From Chryseobacterium sp. CH25 (GTDB lineage: Bacteria; Bacteroidota; Bacteroidia; Flavobacteriales; Weeksellaceae), in the NCBI RefSeq assembly GCF_004119455.1, contig NZ_NRQT01000014.1:44486-108485 (forward strand): DNA of 64,000 nt, read 5' to 3'. The notes beneath the pieces were generated by a model. The model saw nothing but the letters and a program-made list of their open reading frames with translations, was not told the origin of the DNA and made no database searches. Positions 44,116-53,357 of the stretch are shown here, one piece after another (position 1 is the first letter of the stretch; each line of letters begins with the position of its first letter). The position numbers and the translations under genes are program-made.

Positions 44116-44886
44116 ATGCCGAATCAAAAAATACTGTACATTACTACAGAGATGTATCCATACCAGGAAGATACAAATATGGCCGCTGTGGTAAACAAAA
44201 TGGCGCTTAAGATGCACAATGAGGGCAATGATGTAAGAGTTTTTATGCCAAGATTTGGACAAATAAGTGAGAGGAAATTCCAGCTTCATGAGGTGATCCG
44301 TCTTTCAGGGATGAATATTATTATCAATGACCTGGATCAGCCACTTATCATTAAAGTAGCGTCTCTTCCGGGGGAAAGACTTCAGGTTTACTTTATAGAC
44401 AATGAAGAATACTTCAAAAGAAAACAATATTATTTCGATGACGAAGGAAACCCTTTCGATGATAACGACGAAAGAGCTATTTTCTTTGCAAGAGGAGTAA
44501 TTGAAACCATCAAGAAACTGAACTGGGTACCGGATGTTATTCATTTAAATGGATGGATGTCTTCATTTGTTCCAATTTATCTTAAAACTTACTACGAATC
44601 AGATACTTATTTCAAGGATGCGAAAATTGTTCTTTCTCTATATAATGAGAAAGAAGCGGAACTTGATAAAAAGATCGATGAAAAGCTGAAGTTTGATAAT
44701 ATTTCAGGATTAAAAGCGTTAGATAACCCAACGATCAAAAGTTTTGTTATCGAAAGTATGAACTATGTGGATACTGTTGTGAAAGGAGATGAATTCCTTG
44801 ATGAAGACCTTGATAAGGCTTTCAATGAAACAGCGACTCAAAAGTCGGAGTATCTTGACGTAGATTCTATAAATCAACTTTATTAA
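44116..44886 (+). CDS. Glycogen/starch synthase N-terminal (GT5) domain protein
   Basis: 256 residues, about half a glycogen synthase. The opening ILYITTEMYPYQEDTNMAAVV and ALKMHNEGNDVRVFMPRFGQ aligns with the GlgA N-domain, as do ERAIFFARGVIETIKKLNWVPDVIHLNGWMS. The second GT-B domain is absent and the ADP-glucose KxGG motif, which should follow the first strand, is replaced by QEDTNMA. It is therefore unlikely to be a working synthase. The position ahead of DUF4270 and glmS is shared by Flavobacteriia. Start at 44116 avoids a TTG extension running into the -7 box. Role unknown. Confidence 0.82.
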   Translation: MPNQKILYITTEMYPYQEDTNMAAVVNKMALKMHNEGNDVRVFMPRFGQISERKFQLHEVIRLSGMNIIINDLDQPLIIKVASLPGERLQVYFIDNEEYFKRKQYYFDDEGNPFDDNDERAIFFARGVIETIKKLNWVPDVIHLNGWMSSFVPIYLKTYYESDTYFKDAKIVLSLYNEKEAELDKKIDEKLKFDNISGLKALDNPTIKSFVIESMNYVDTVVKGDEFLDEDLDKAFNETATQKSEYLDVDSINQLY

Positions 44887-44899
44887 AAACACATTTTTA

Positions 44900-46528
44900 A
44901 TGACTCATACTCTTAAAAGGACTTTCGCCATGCTTCTTTTGGCGGTTTTCGGAAGTGCAATTCTTTATAACTGTGAACCAGACCCGGATTCTCTTGGTCA
45001 GCAGCTCTTTGATAAAGACGCAGCAGTTGGTAACGAAAATTTATATAGTGTTATTGCCTACAATATCAATAACAATGACTCTATCAAAAGTGATGCAACA
45101 AGACTTTTTGCTACAGGAGGAGCTTCTGTGGCTGTTTTGGGAGCATTTAAAGACGATCAGTTCGGAATGCAGAAAGCATCTTATGCTACTCAGTTGAGAA
45201 TGCCAAGCAGCTTTGATTTTGGAGATAAACCAGTAGTAGATTCTGTTGTATTAGTGGTAAGAACACCAGCCAATACTGCTGATGATACTTATTATTTCAC
45301 AGATAAAGTAATAGCACCTGGTGCTTATGAAAAAAGTGATTTTCCTGTTGGTAATGATAAAGTGGCTGTTTCAATAGAGAAAAAAACATATCCGGTTCGT
45401 AAATACGGTAAGACTGATGGCGATTTTAAGTCTATGAAAATTAATGTACACGAAGTTACTGATTTCATAGATGCAAGTAAAAAAGAGTTCACTTACTCTA
45501 ATGGAAAAGTAAATATAAATACAGACAAATTGCTTGGATCAGCCATATTTGATGGATATGTAAGTACTGTAACAGTTACTAAAAAATCAGATAATTTGAA
45601 TGTTTTTGATGGTAAATTAGGTTTTAGAATAAATTTGGATAAAACTTTCTTCCAGACAAATATACTTGATCTAAAAGGAGATCCTAAGCTTCAGGATGCT
45701 GCTAACTTTACAAGACATTTCAAAGGAATTCAACTTTCTGTTGAAAATACTGACGGTTATCTATTCCAGTTTGCTCCTAATGATATGGAAGTTATCATGT
45801 ACTATAAATCTGATAGAACAGCTAATGGTACTGTAACGAGATCACAATCTGTACTTAATTTTGATTTGGGAAGCCTTAATGCTCATGTTGGAAAGTATGA
45901 ATATGCAAGAGGAGGTTACCCTGCTGACGATGCAGTAAAAAATGCAGATACAAAAAATGGTGATGCATCTCTTTTTGTTCAGGGAATGGGAGGAGCTTCT
46001 ATTGGATTGAAAATTGAAAAATCTACAATTGAAGATTTAAAAAAAGCATTTAATGATAAAAAAGCAGGGATTGTAGGTGCTAAAATTAGAGTATTTGTAG
46101 ATAAGAATAAAACATTTAATAATGCTGAGTCTGTAACGGCAGACCGTAAGTTTACACTTCTACCGGATGTTGATGCTAAGGGAAAACCTGTCTTTACATC
46201 GGATTTATTGAAAGGATTCCCTATGTATACTTACGGCAAGGCAACGATAGAAAATGTTGAATATGAATATTATGACTTCGTAGTCACACAAACCCTTAAG
46301 GATATTGTTGAAAAGCCTGAGGTATTAGCTGCGGATAAAATGCTGTATCTTAATTTAGGCGCATTTGTGAAGAGCACTAATGGAGGTGTTTATGGTCCAA
46401 ATTATACAACCAGAGCTACTGATATGAACAGAGTTGTTCTGTTTGGAGTTAAAAGCACTCCTATCGATCCTAAAAAGCCGGATGAGAGAGTTCAGCTTAG
46501 GGTTACTTATTCAACAGCTAAACAATAA
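44900..46528 (+). CDS. DUF4270 domain lipoprotein
   Basis: 542 residues with lipoprotein signal ending ILYNC near residue 25, followed by EPDPDSLGQQLF. The long beta-rich body with VDSVVLVVRTP and a C-terminal region containing RVVLFGVKSTPIDP match DUF4270, a Bacteroidetes outer-membrane or secreted family with no settled function. It starts 13 nt after the GT5-domain gene and 32 nt before glmS, so the three are likely one operon. Confidence 0.85.
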   Translation: MTHTLKRTFAMLLLAVFGSAILYNCEPDPDSLGQQLFDKDAAVGNENLYSVIAYNINNNDSIKSDATRLFATGGASVAVLGAFKDDQFGMQKASYATQLRMPSSFDFGDKPVVDSVVLVVRTPANTADDTYYFTDKVIAPGAYEKSDFPVGNDKVAVSIEKKTYPVRKYGKTDGDFKSMKINVHEVTDFIDASKKEFTYSNGKVNINTDKLLGSAIFDGYVSTVTVTKKSDNLNVFDGKLGFRINLDKTFFQTNILDLKGDPKLQDAANFTRHFKGIQLSVENTDGYLFQFAPNDMEVIMYYKSDRTANGTVTRSQSVLNFDLGSLNAHVGKYEYARGGYPADDAVKNADTKNGDASLFVQGMGGASIGLKIEKSTIEDLKKAFNDKKAGIVGAKIRVFVDKNKTFNNAESVTADRKFTLLPDVDAKGKPVFTSDLLKGFPMYTYGKATIENVEYEYYDFVVTQTLKDIVEKPEVLAADKMLYLNLGAFVKSTNGGVYGPNYTTRATDMNRVVLFGVKSTPIDPKKPDERVQLRVTYSTAKQ

Positions 46529-46560
46529 ATAAAACACAATAAACACAAGATAAAATAAAT

Positions 46561-48414
46561 ATGTGCGGAATAGTAGGATATACAGGTTTTCAGGATGCTT
46601 ATGAGATCGTAATTAATGGTCTTAGAAGACTGGAATACAGAGGGTATGATAGTGCCGGAATTGTTTTAGAAGGTTCAAACAACAAGCTTGAAGTAGAAAA
46701 AACAAAAGGTAAAGTGGAGGATTTGGTGAATATTTCCAAGCAATTAAAAGGAACAGCCAAAATTGGTATGGGACACACCCGTTGGGCTACCCATGGAGTT
46801 CCTAGCGACAGAAATTCTCACCCGCATTTGTCAAATAACGGAAAAATAGCACTAGTACACAATGGTATTATTGAAAATTATGATACCATTAAAACGATGC
46901 TTACAGAAAAAGGATTTACTTTCAAGTCTGAAACAGATACTGAAGTATTGGTGAACCTTATTCAATATTTCATGGATCTTAATCCTGAAATTGATTTCCC
47001 GGCAGCTGTGAGATATGCTTTAAATGAAGTATATGGAGCATATGCTATCACAGTGCTTCATGAAGACTATCCTGGAGTATTGGTAGTGGGAAGATTAGGA
47101 TCTCCTTTAGCTATCGGATTGGGTGATAAAGAATATTTCATTGCTTCTGATGCTTCTCCTTTCGTAGAATTTACAAAAGAGGCTATTTACCTTGAAGAAG
47201 GGCATATGGCTACCATTTCTCTTGAAAATGGAGTAGATATCAGAACAATTAATGACAATTCTAAAATTGAGCCTGAAATTCAAGAACTTAAATTAAGCTT
47301 AGAGCAGATTGAAAAAGGCGGATATGAGCACTTCATGCTGAAAGAGATCTTTGAACAGCCTAAATCTATTCATGATACAATGAGAGGAAGACTTATTGTA
47401 GATGAAGGAGTGATTAAGATGGCAGGGATCTGGGACCATGTGGAAAAGTTCAAAAATGCTAATAGAATTATTATCATTGCTTGTGGTACTTCATGGCACG
47501 CAGGTCTTATTGGAGAGTATCTTATCGAAGAATATGCAAGAATTCCGGTAGAGGTAGAATATGCTTCTGAATTCAGATATAGAAACCCTATTATTACTGA
47601 TAAAGATGTTGTAATTGCTATCTCTCAATCAGGAGAAACTGCAGATACAATGGCAGCTTTAAAACTTGCAAAAGAAAAAGGTGCATTTATATATGGTATC
47701 TGTAACGTAGTAGATTCATCTATTGCAAGAATTACAGATGCTGGTTCATATACCCACGCTGGTCCTGAAATTGGAGTAGCTTCTACAAAAGCATTCACAG
47801 CACAGTTAACTATTCTTACTTTAATTGCATTTAAATTAGGTAAGCACAATGGAAACTTAGGAAATGCTGAATTTATGAGCTTAATTGCAGAGCTTGATGC
47901 TATTCCTAAAAAGATTGAAGAAGTATTAAATACTACTCATGAGCTGACTCAAAATATTGCGAAAGATTTTGTGAAAGCTACTAATTTCCTTTACTTAGGA
48001 AGAGGATACAACTATCCTGCAGCCTTAGAAGGAGCATTAAAACTAAAAGAAATTTCTTATATCCATGCAGAAGGGTATCCGGCAGCGGAAATGAAGCATG
48101 GACCAATCGCTCTGATTGATGAGAATATGCCAATTGTTATTATAGCACCTAAAAAAGGACACTATGATAAAATTGTAAGTAATGTTCAGGAAATCAAAGC
48201 AAGAAAAGGAAAAATTATAGCTGTTGTTAACAAAGGTGACCGTCAGGTTAGCGAAATGGCAGACTATGTTATTGAAATTCCTGAAACCTCAGAATGTTTC
48301 TCTCCAATTGTGGCTTCAGTGCCATTACAATTGCTTGCTTATTACATAGCAGTATACAGAGGAGCGAACGTGGATCAGCCAAGAAATTTGGCAAAATCTG
48401 TAACTGTGGAATAA
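46561..48414 (+). CDS. glmS: Glutamine-fructose-6-phosphate aminotransferase (isomerizing)
   Basis: 617 residues. Makes glucosamine-6-phosphate, the first committed step to peptidoglycan and LPS amino sugars. The nucleophile is Cys2 after Met removal (MCGIVGYTG), with HTRWATHGVPSDRNSHPH and DTEVLVNLI in the glutaminase domain. Two SIS domains follow: IACGTSWHAGLIGEYLIE and ISQSGETADTMAALKLAKEKG, then YLGRGYNYPAALEGALKLKEI. The C-terminus ends NLAKSVTVE as in the family. No glmS ribozyme-like element was seen upstream, as expected outside Gram-positives. Confidence 0.97.
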   Translation: MCGIVGYTGFQDAYEIVINGLRRLEYRGYDSAGIVLEGSNNKLEVEKTKGKVEDLVNISKQLKGTAKIGMGHTRWATHGVPSDRNSHPHLSNNGKIALVHNGIIENYDTIKTMLTEKGFTFKSETDTEVLVNLIQYFMDLNPEIDFPAAVRYALNEVYGAYAITVLHEDYPGVLVVGRLGSPLAIGLGDKEYFIASDASPFVEFTKEAIYLEEGHMATISLENGVDIRTINDNSKIEPEIQELKLSLEQIEKGGYEHFMLKEIFEQPKSIHDTMRGRLIVDEGVIKMAGIWDHVEKFKNANRIIIIACGTSWHAGLIGEYLIEEYARIPVEVEYASEFRYRNPIITDKDVVIAISQSGETADTMAALKLAKEKGAFIYGICNVVDSSIARITDAGSYTHAGPEIGVASTKAFTAQLTILTLIAFKLGKHNGNLGNAEFMSLIAELDAIPKKIEEVLNTTHELTQNIAKDFVKATNFLYLGRGYNYPAALEGALKLKEISYIHAEGYPAAEMKHGPIALIDENMPIVIIAPKKGHYDKIVSNVQEIKARKGKIIAVVNKGDRQVSEMADYVIEIPETSECFSPIVASVPLQLLAYYIAVYRGANVDQPRNLAKSVTVE

Positions 48415-48492
48415 AAATTAGTTGTAAATAAAATAAATTTAGATTTCTTTCGTTATTTCAAAATAAATCTTAAAAGTTTCTTAAAAAAATTA

Positions 48493-48500
48493 TATATTTA
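48493..48500 (+). promoter_or_regulatory. -7-like box TATATTTA before gldK
   Basis: One base off TAnnTTTG, 23 nt before the gldK start. Candidate promoter of the T9SS core operon. Confidence 0.3.
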
Positions 48501-48522
48501 CGGCTTAATTATAAAAATTAAC

Positions 48523-49944
48523 ATGAAAAGGATATTTCTTTTATTATTGTCTGCGTCGGTAGCATCGGTATCTTGTTCAGGTGGTGGCAGCTCTTCTGTA
48601 GGGAAGCCAGGAACAAAAGGAGAATTGATACCAAGAGAAAAAACTAAATCATTTGTTGCGGAAAGACCATACGGAATGGTTGCAATTCCTGCAGGTTCAT
48701 TTGTTGCTGGTTTAGCAGACCAGGATCCAACAAATACACCTGAAAAAGCATCATTGAAGACAGTTACTGTTTCTTCTTTCTTCATGGATGAAGCAGAAAC
48801 TACCAACTCAGAATACAGGGTATTTATCAACTATGTAAGAGATTCTATCGCAAGAACTCTACTTGCTGAAGCTGCCGGAGAAGGTGGCGACGAAGGCGGT
48901 CGTAGAGGAGCCAGCATAGGAGATTATGCATACCTTGCTAAAAAAGAAGAAAATTTAACACCTTATCAGGAATATATGGAAGGTCAGGGTGGTCGTGAAG
49001 ACGGAACCTATGACGCAAGCAAGAGATTAGACTGGAAAATTCCTTTGCACTGGAGTACTTCAAAATATCCGGATGTAGAATACGCAGAAGTTCTGGAATC
49101 TATGTACTTGCCTGCTTCTTCAAGAATTGGAAACGAAAGAATTTTAGATGTAAGTAAGTTGAAGTATACGTACCGTTGGGGAGATATGGACGCTGCACTT
49201 GCAGATAACGAAAGAGGAGCCAATTACCTGAAAAGCCAAAGTATCGCGATTTATCCCGATACTACGGTTTGGGTAAAAGATTTCCACTTTGCTTACAATG
49301 AGCCATTGTTTGAACAGTATTTCTGGCACAAGGCTTACAAAAACTACCCTGTAGTGGGTGTAACCTGGGATCAGGCGAGAGCTTATTGTAACTTCAGATC
49401 TAAATTGAAAACTGATTATAACGAAAGTTTAAAAAGAAAAAAACAAAGACCATTGCAGTTCCGTCTTCCTACCGAAGTTGAATGGGAATATGCTGCAAGA
49501 GGAGGTATGCAAAATGCCACTTACCCTTGGGGAGGTCCATATTTAATGGATGACAGAGGTTGCTACTTAGCTAACTTCAAACCTAAGAGAGGTAATTATA
49601 TGGAAGACGAGAAAAAAGGTACTTATACATATACAGCTCCGGTTAAGAAATTTAAGAAAAATGGGTTTGGGTTGTATGATATGGCTGGAAACGTTTCTGA
49701 GTGGACAGTATCTGCATTTAACAATTCTTCATACGGATTCTCTTCTACATTAAATCCTTCTACTAAAGATACAAAGGATACTAAAAAATCTGTAAGAGGT
49801 GGATCTTGGAAAGATATAGGATATGCGTTAATGACTGGGGCCAGAGATTGGGAAAGAAAAGATTCTGCTAGAAGCTATATCGGATTTAGAACTGTACAGG
49901 ACATTCCTGAAGCAGCTGTTAAGCCAAGAAGAGTTAACAGATAA
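48523..49944 (+). CDS. gldK: T9SS outer-membrane ring lipoprotein GldK/PorK
   Basis: 473 residues with lipoprotein signal MKRIFLLLLSASVASVSC. The body is a formylglycine-generating-enzyme (SUMF1) fold: YGMVAIPAGSFVAG, then PVVGVTWDQARAYCNF, FRLPTEVEWEYAARGGM, LYDMAGNVSEW and SVRGGSWKDIGYAL. With GldN it makes the periplasmic ring under the outer membrane in type IX secretion. A Gly/Glu/Arg-rich stretch (AAGEGGDEGGRRGAS) sits near residue 115. First of four genes in standard order. Confidence 0.95.
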   Translation: MKRIFLLLLSASVASVSCSGGGSSSVGKPGTKGELIPREKTKSFVAERPYGMVAIPAGSFVAGLADQDPTNTPEKASLKTVTVSSFFMDEAETTNSEYRVFINYVRDSIARTLLAEAAGEGGDEGGRRGASIGDYAYLAKKEENLTPYQEYMEGQGGREDGTYDASKRLDWKIPLHWSTSKYPDVEYAEVLESMYLPASSRIGNERILDVSKLKYTYRWGDMDAALADNERGANYLKSQSIAIYPDTTVWVKDFHFAYNEPLFEQYFWHKAYKNYPVVGVTWDQARAYCNFRSKLKTDYNESLKRKKQRPLQFRLPTEVEWEYAARGGMQNATYPWGGPYLMDDRGCYLANFKPKRGNYMEDEKKGTYTYTAPVKKFKKNGFGLYDMAGNVSEWTVSAFNNSSYGFSSTLNPSTKDTKDTKKSVRGGSWKDIGYALMTGARDWERKDSARSYIGFRTVQDIPEAAVKPRRVNR

Positions 49945-50005
49945 CAAAACCAAAACAATTATTTTTCAATACAATTTTATTTAACATTAAAAAAACTAAC
50001 TCAAT

Positions 50006-50698
50006 ATGTTTAAGACGAAAGATGCTTGGATGAATTTCTTCTATTCATTCGGTGCTGCAATTGTAATTCTTGGAGCTTGGCTTAAAATTACTCACATAAC
50101 CCTGGGACCAATTAACGGTAATATTGCTCTTACTGTAGGGCTTATTACAGAGGCGATTATCTTTATCATCTTTGCATTTGACCCTCCAAAAACTGAAGAG
50201 TCTTATGCTTGGGAAAATGTTTATCCTGAACTATTAGATAAACATGCTAACCCAAATCCATTACACTCAAATGTAACCACTAGAAATACAGGTAACCAAT
50301 TTGCTGAACTTGAAAATTCTCTTTCTACTAAATTGGATAAAATGCTTGAAGATGCAAGATTAGATGTTCAATTATTTGAAAGACTAAGAACTGGAATTGA
50401 CAAGTTTTCAAGTTCTGTAGATCAAATCAACCAAACTGTTGACGTTTCTGCTTCTACTCATAAATATAATGATCAGTTGAACAAGGCTGCTCAGCATATG
50501 GAAAGTATGAATGCATTATATGCAATGCAGTTGGAAAGCGGTAAGAAACAGGCAGAATTTGCTACTAAATATGTTTCTGACATGCAGAAATCTGTTGAAC
50601 ATTCTGAAAAATTCAATCAAGAGCTACAAGGTTTAACATCTAATCTTAATAACTTAAATAGAGTTTATGGTGGTATGCTAACTGCTATGAAGTCTTAA
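50006..50698 (+). CDS. gldL: T9SS motor protein GldL/PorL
   Basis: 230 residues. Two membrane helices at about 10-30 and 38-58 (MNFFYSFGAAIVILGAWL; ALTVGLITEAIIFIIFAF), then a cytoplasmic coiled-coil-rich region. Glu49 lies in the second helix, the position shown in Flavobacterium GldL to be important for proton-driven motor function. GldL forms a pentamer around a GldM dimer in the inner membrane. 61 nt after gldK. Confidence 0.95.
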   Translation: MFKTKDAWMNFFYSFGAAIVILGAWLKITHITLGPINGNIALTVGLITEAIIFIIFAFDPPKTEESYAWENVYPELLDKHANPNPLHSNVTTRNTGNQFAELENSLSTKLDKMLEDARLDVQLFERLRTGIDKFSSSVDQINQTVDVSASTHKYNDQLNKAAQHMESMNALYAMQLESGKKQAEFATKYVSDMQKSVEHSEKFNQELQGLTSNLNNLNRVYGGMLTAMKS

Positions 50699-50751
50699 TT
50701 CCTAACCATTTCTGAACTTAAACTATTTAATCAAAAAACAAAGAAAAGAGA

Positions 50752-52344
50752 ATGGCACAAGGAAAACAGACCCCTCGTCAGAAGATGATCAACCTGATGT
50801 ATCTGGTGTTCATCGCGATGATGGCCCTAAACATTGATGCAGAAATCATCAGATCATATTATGATTCAACAATAGCCTTAAACGAAACAAGACGTTTAAC
50901 GGAAAATAAAAACGAAAAGATTTTTGAAAAAACACTGGAAGCTAAAGCTCAACAGGTTCCGGATACTTATGCAAAACCTTGGGAAGATTATAAAACCTTA
51001 AAATCCAAGATTGATGCATTGGTGAAACATGCTCAGGAGATCAAAGATCTGTTAAAAAAACAATCTGAGTTTCATGATAAAGATCCTAAAACCGGAAAAG
51101 AGATTGATGTAAGTGAAAACTTCGCTGCGCTAAACAACAACGAAGCAACTACTGAATATTTCTTTAAAGAAGGAGACGAAAATTCACCATCAAAAAATGC
51201 TTTAGATTTAAAAGGTAAAATTGATGATGTAAGAAATTATATTAATACTACTTTTGGTAAGAACCCTCAGCTAGTTGATTTAGTTGAGAGAGCTAACAGG
51301 TCTCTTATTGCAGAATACCCTAAAGGAAAATCTCCAAATGAGAAAACTTGGTTCCAAAATAAATTTTATCATCAGCCACTCATTGCTGCTATATCTAATT
51401 TGGAAATTATCCAAAATGATGCCAGAAATGTACAGTCTGATGCATTAGCTTTAATGCTTCAGGAAAAAGTAGATGCGAGTATCAAATTTACAAGCTATGA
51501 GCCTATTGTTTCCGGACCTACAGATATTCAGGCAGGTAAGCAGGCTGAAGTAAAAGTAATGTTGGGTACTTATTCTAACAGTAATAAGATCAGCATTTCC
51601 GGAGTAAGCAAGCAGGAAAATGGTAAAGGTATTATTCCTATTTCAGGAGCAGGTATCGGAGAACATAAATTATCTGGTACAATCACATTAACGGATGCTT
51701 CAGGTAAGCCACAATCTTTCCCTTGGACGCATACTTATAATGTAATTGCAGGACCTAGAGAAGTAAAACTTGAAAAAGGATTATTACTTTCTGCTGATAA
51801 GATGAATGTAATGTATAGAGGATTGGAGAACCCTGTATCTGGATCTATCTTAGGTGCAGACAACTCTAAACTTTCATTATCAGCTCCGGGAGCTACTGTA
51901 AGAAATACAGGACCTGGTAAATGGATTGTAAAACCTTCAACAGGGACTACAGTGAAAATTACATTATCTGGAATTGATCCTTACGGAAAAACAGTATCTC
52001 AGGTATTTGAATATAGAATTAAGAATGTTCCGCCACCACAAGGGCAGATGAGAGGACAGAATGTATTGTCGATGCCGGCAACTTCTATTCCTAACCAATC
52101 TGTACAGGCTGCTATTCCTGATTTCGACTTCCCTGTTTCGTTTAACGTAACACAGTTCATGGTAAGAGTACCTGGTAGAGCAGCACTATTGATCCACGGA
52201 AATACATTAAGTGAAGCAGCAGGATTAATCAAGAATCTGAGAGCAGGAGATGTAGTATCTATCTTCGATATCAAAGCAACAGCTCAAGGATTGGAAGGTC
52301 AACAGATTAAAAACATTACTCCTATAATTATTAATGTTCAATAG
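50752..52344 (+). CDS. gldM: T9SS motor shaft protein GldM/PorM
   Basis: 530 residues. A short cytoplasmic start MAQGKQTPRQKMIN leads to one membrane helix (LMYLVFIAMMALNIDAEII) that enters the GldL ring, then a long periplasmic part with several beta domains, including SGPTDIQAGKQAEVKVMLGTYS and the C-terminal FDFPVSFNVTQFMVRVPGRAALLIHGN. The dimeric shaft couples the motor to the GldK/GldN ring. 53 nt after gldL. Confidence 0.95.
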   Translation: MAQGKQTPRQKMINLMYLVFIAMMALNIDAEIIRSYYDSTIALNETRRLTENKNEKIFEKTLEAKAQQVPDTYAKPWEDYKTLKSKIDALVKHAQEIKDLLKKQSEFHDKDPKTGKEIDVSENFAALNNNEATTEYFFKEGDENSPSKNALDLKGKIDDVRNYINTTFGKNPQLVDLVERANRSLIAEYPKGKSPNEKTWFQNKFYHQPLIAAISNLEIIQNDARNVQSDALALMLQEKVDASIKFTSYEPIVSGPTDIQAGKQAEVKVMLGTYSNSNKISISGVSKQENGKGIIPISGAGIGEHKLSGTITLTDASGKPQSFPWTHTYNVIAGPREVKLEKGLLLSADKMNVMYRGLENPVSGSILGADNSKLSLSAPGATVRNTGPGKWIVKPSTGTTVKITLSGIDPYGKTVSQVFEYRIKNVPPPQGQMRGQNVLSMPATSIPNQSVQAAIPDFDFPVSFNVTQFMVRVPGRAALLIHGNTLSEAAGLIKNLRAGDVVSIFDIKATAQGLEGQQIKNITPIIINVQ

Positions 52345-52364
52345 GACTAAAATTGTAATTTATT

Positions 52365-53303
52365 ATGAAAAAATATATTAGCACCCTTTTAGTATTAGTT
52401 TCGGGATTTGCATTTTCCCAGACTATTCTGAACGCTTCTTCTCCAGAAGAATTCAGAAACATGAGAGCGGAGAACAAACAAAAAGTTGGTGATACTATTA
52501 TTGATAAAACAGTAAAGCCTCTTGAATATGGATTTGTGGAAGACAAAGACATTCTTAAAAGTATGTTTGTTTGGGAAATCATTGATATGAATGATAAAAT
52601 CAATCAGCCATTTTACTATGATAACCCTGATGGTCTTCTTTCTACACCAACAAGATCTCTATACCAGTTACTGTTAGATGCAGCTTTAAGTGGTAAAATT
52701 GAGCAGGTGTATGATGATGAAAACTTTACTTTAAAGCTTTCACCGGAAGGAATCCAGAAAAGATTGGAGAACGTTAGAATCAACGATGCAGCTATCGATA
52801 TTCTAAACTCTGGAAGACAATTAACAGAACAGGAGAAAAAAGAATATACCGATGTATTTAAGACGACTACTGAGAAAGTAAAAGTTCTTAAAATTATGGG
52901 TATGTGGTTCGTAGATAAGAGAGACGGACAGATGAAATACAGACCTCTTGGTATTGCAGCAATGGGACCAGATCCAGCAGTACAGGGAGTTATAGGTCCA
53001 GATGGTAAGCCAATTGCAAGCAATGATGATCTTATCGACCTATTCTGGATTTTCTATCCGAATGCGAGAGATATCTTAGCAAACAATTATGTTTACAATA
53101 GAAAAAACTCTTCTGCAGATCTGTCTTTTGATGATATCATCAATGCAAGAAGATTCTCTTCTGTAATCTACAAATCTTCAAGCGGTTTAGGAGACGGTAC
53201 TATTAAGGACTATATTCCTAAAGATGCTGATGATCAGTTAGAAGAAAGCGATAGAATCAAGTCGCAAATCCTTGAAATGGAAAATGATATGTGGAATTAC
53301 TAA
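52365..53303 (+). CDS. gldN: T9SS ring protein GldN/PorN
   Basis: 312 residues with signal peptide MKKYISTLLVLVSGFAFSQ. Family sequences include RPLEY-like KPLEYGFVEDKDILKSMFVWEIIDMNDKINQPFYY (residues 52-86 region) and MWFVDKRDGQMKYRPLGIA, then DLFWIFYPNARDILANN. Periplasmic partner of GldK. 20 nt after gldM and followed by a strong terminator, closing the gldKLMN operon. Confidence 0.95.
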   Translation: MKKYISTLLVLVSGFAFSQTILNASSPEEFRNMRAENKQKVGDTIIDKTVKPLEYGFVEDKDILKSMFVWEIIDMNDKINQPFYYDNPDGLLSTPTRSLYQLLLDAALSGKIEQVYDDENFTLKLSPEGIQKRLENVRINDAAIDILNSGRQLTEQEKKEYTDVFKTTTEKVKVLKIMGMWFVDKRDGQMKYRPLGIAAMGPDPAVQGVIGPDGKPIASNDDLIDLFWIFYPNARDILANNYVYNRKNSSADLSFDDIINARRFSSVIYKSSSGLGDGTIKDYIPKDADDQLEESDRIKSQILEMENDMWNY

Positions 53304-53323
53304 ATTTCACTTGATATTTATAG

Positions 53324-53354
53324 AAAACCTGAGTATTTTTACTCAGGTTTTTTT
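53324..53354 (+). terminator. Rho-independent terminator after gldN
   Basis: 12-bp perfect stem AAAACCTGAGTA/TACTCAGGTTTT, 4-nt loop, T7. It ends 3 nt before the ATG of the next gene. Confidence 0.9.
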
Positions 53355-53357
53355 ATT

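Noticed and set aside
46529..46560. glmS ribozyme or riboswitch
   Set aside because: The gap before glmS is 32 bp, too short for the ribozyme.
48840..48920. Gly/Glu/Arg-rich insertion in gldK as a recent repeat expansion
   Set aside because: Short and not periodic at the DNA level; GldK proteins vary in this loop.
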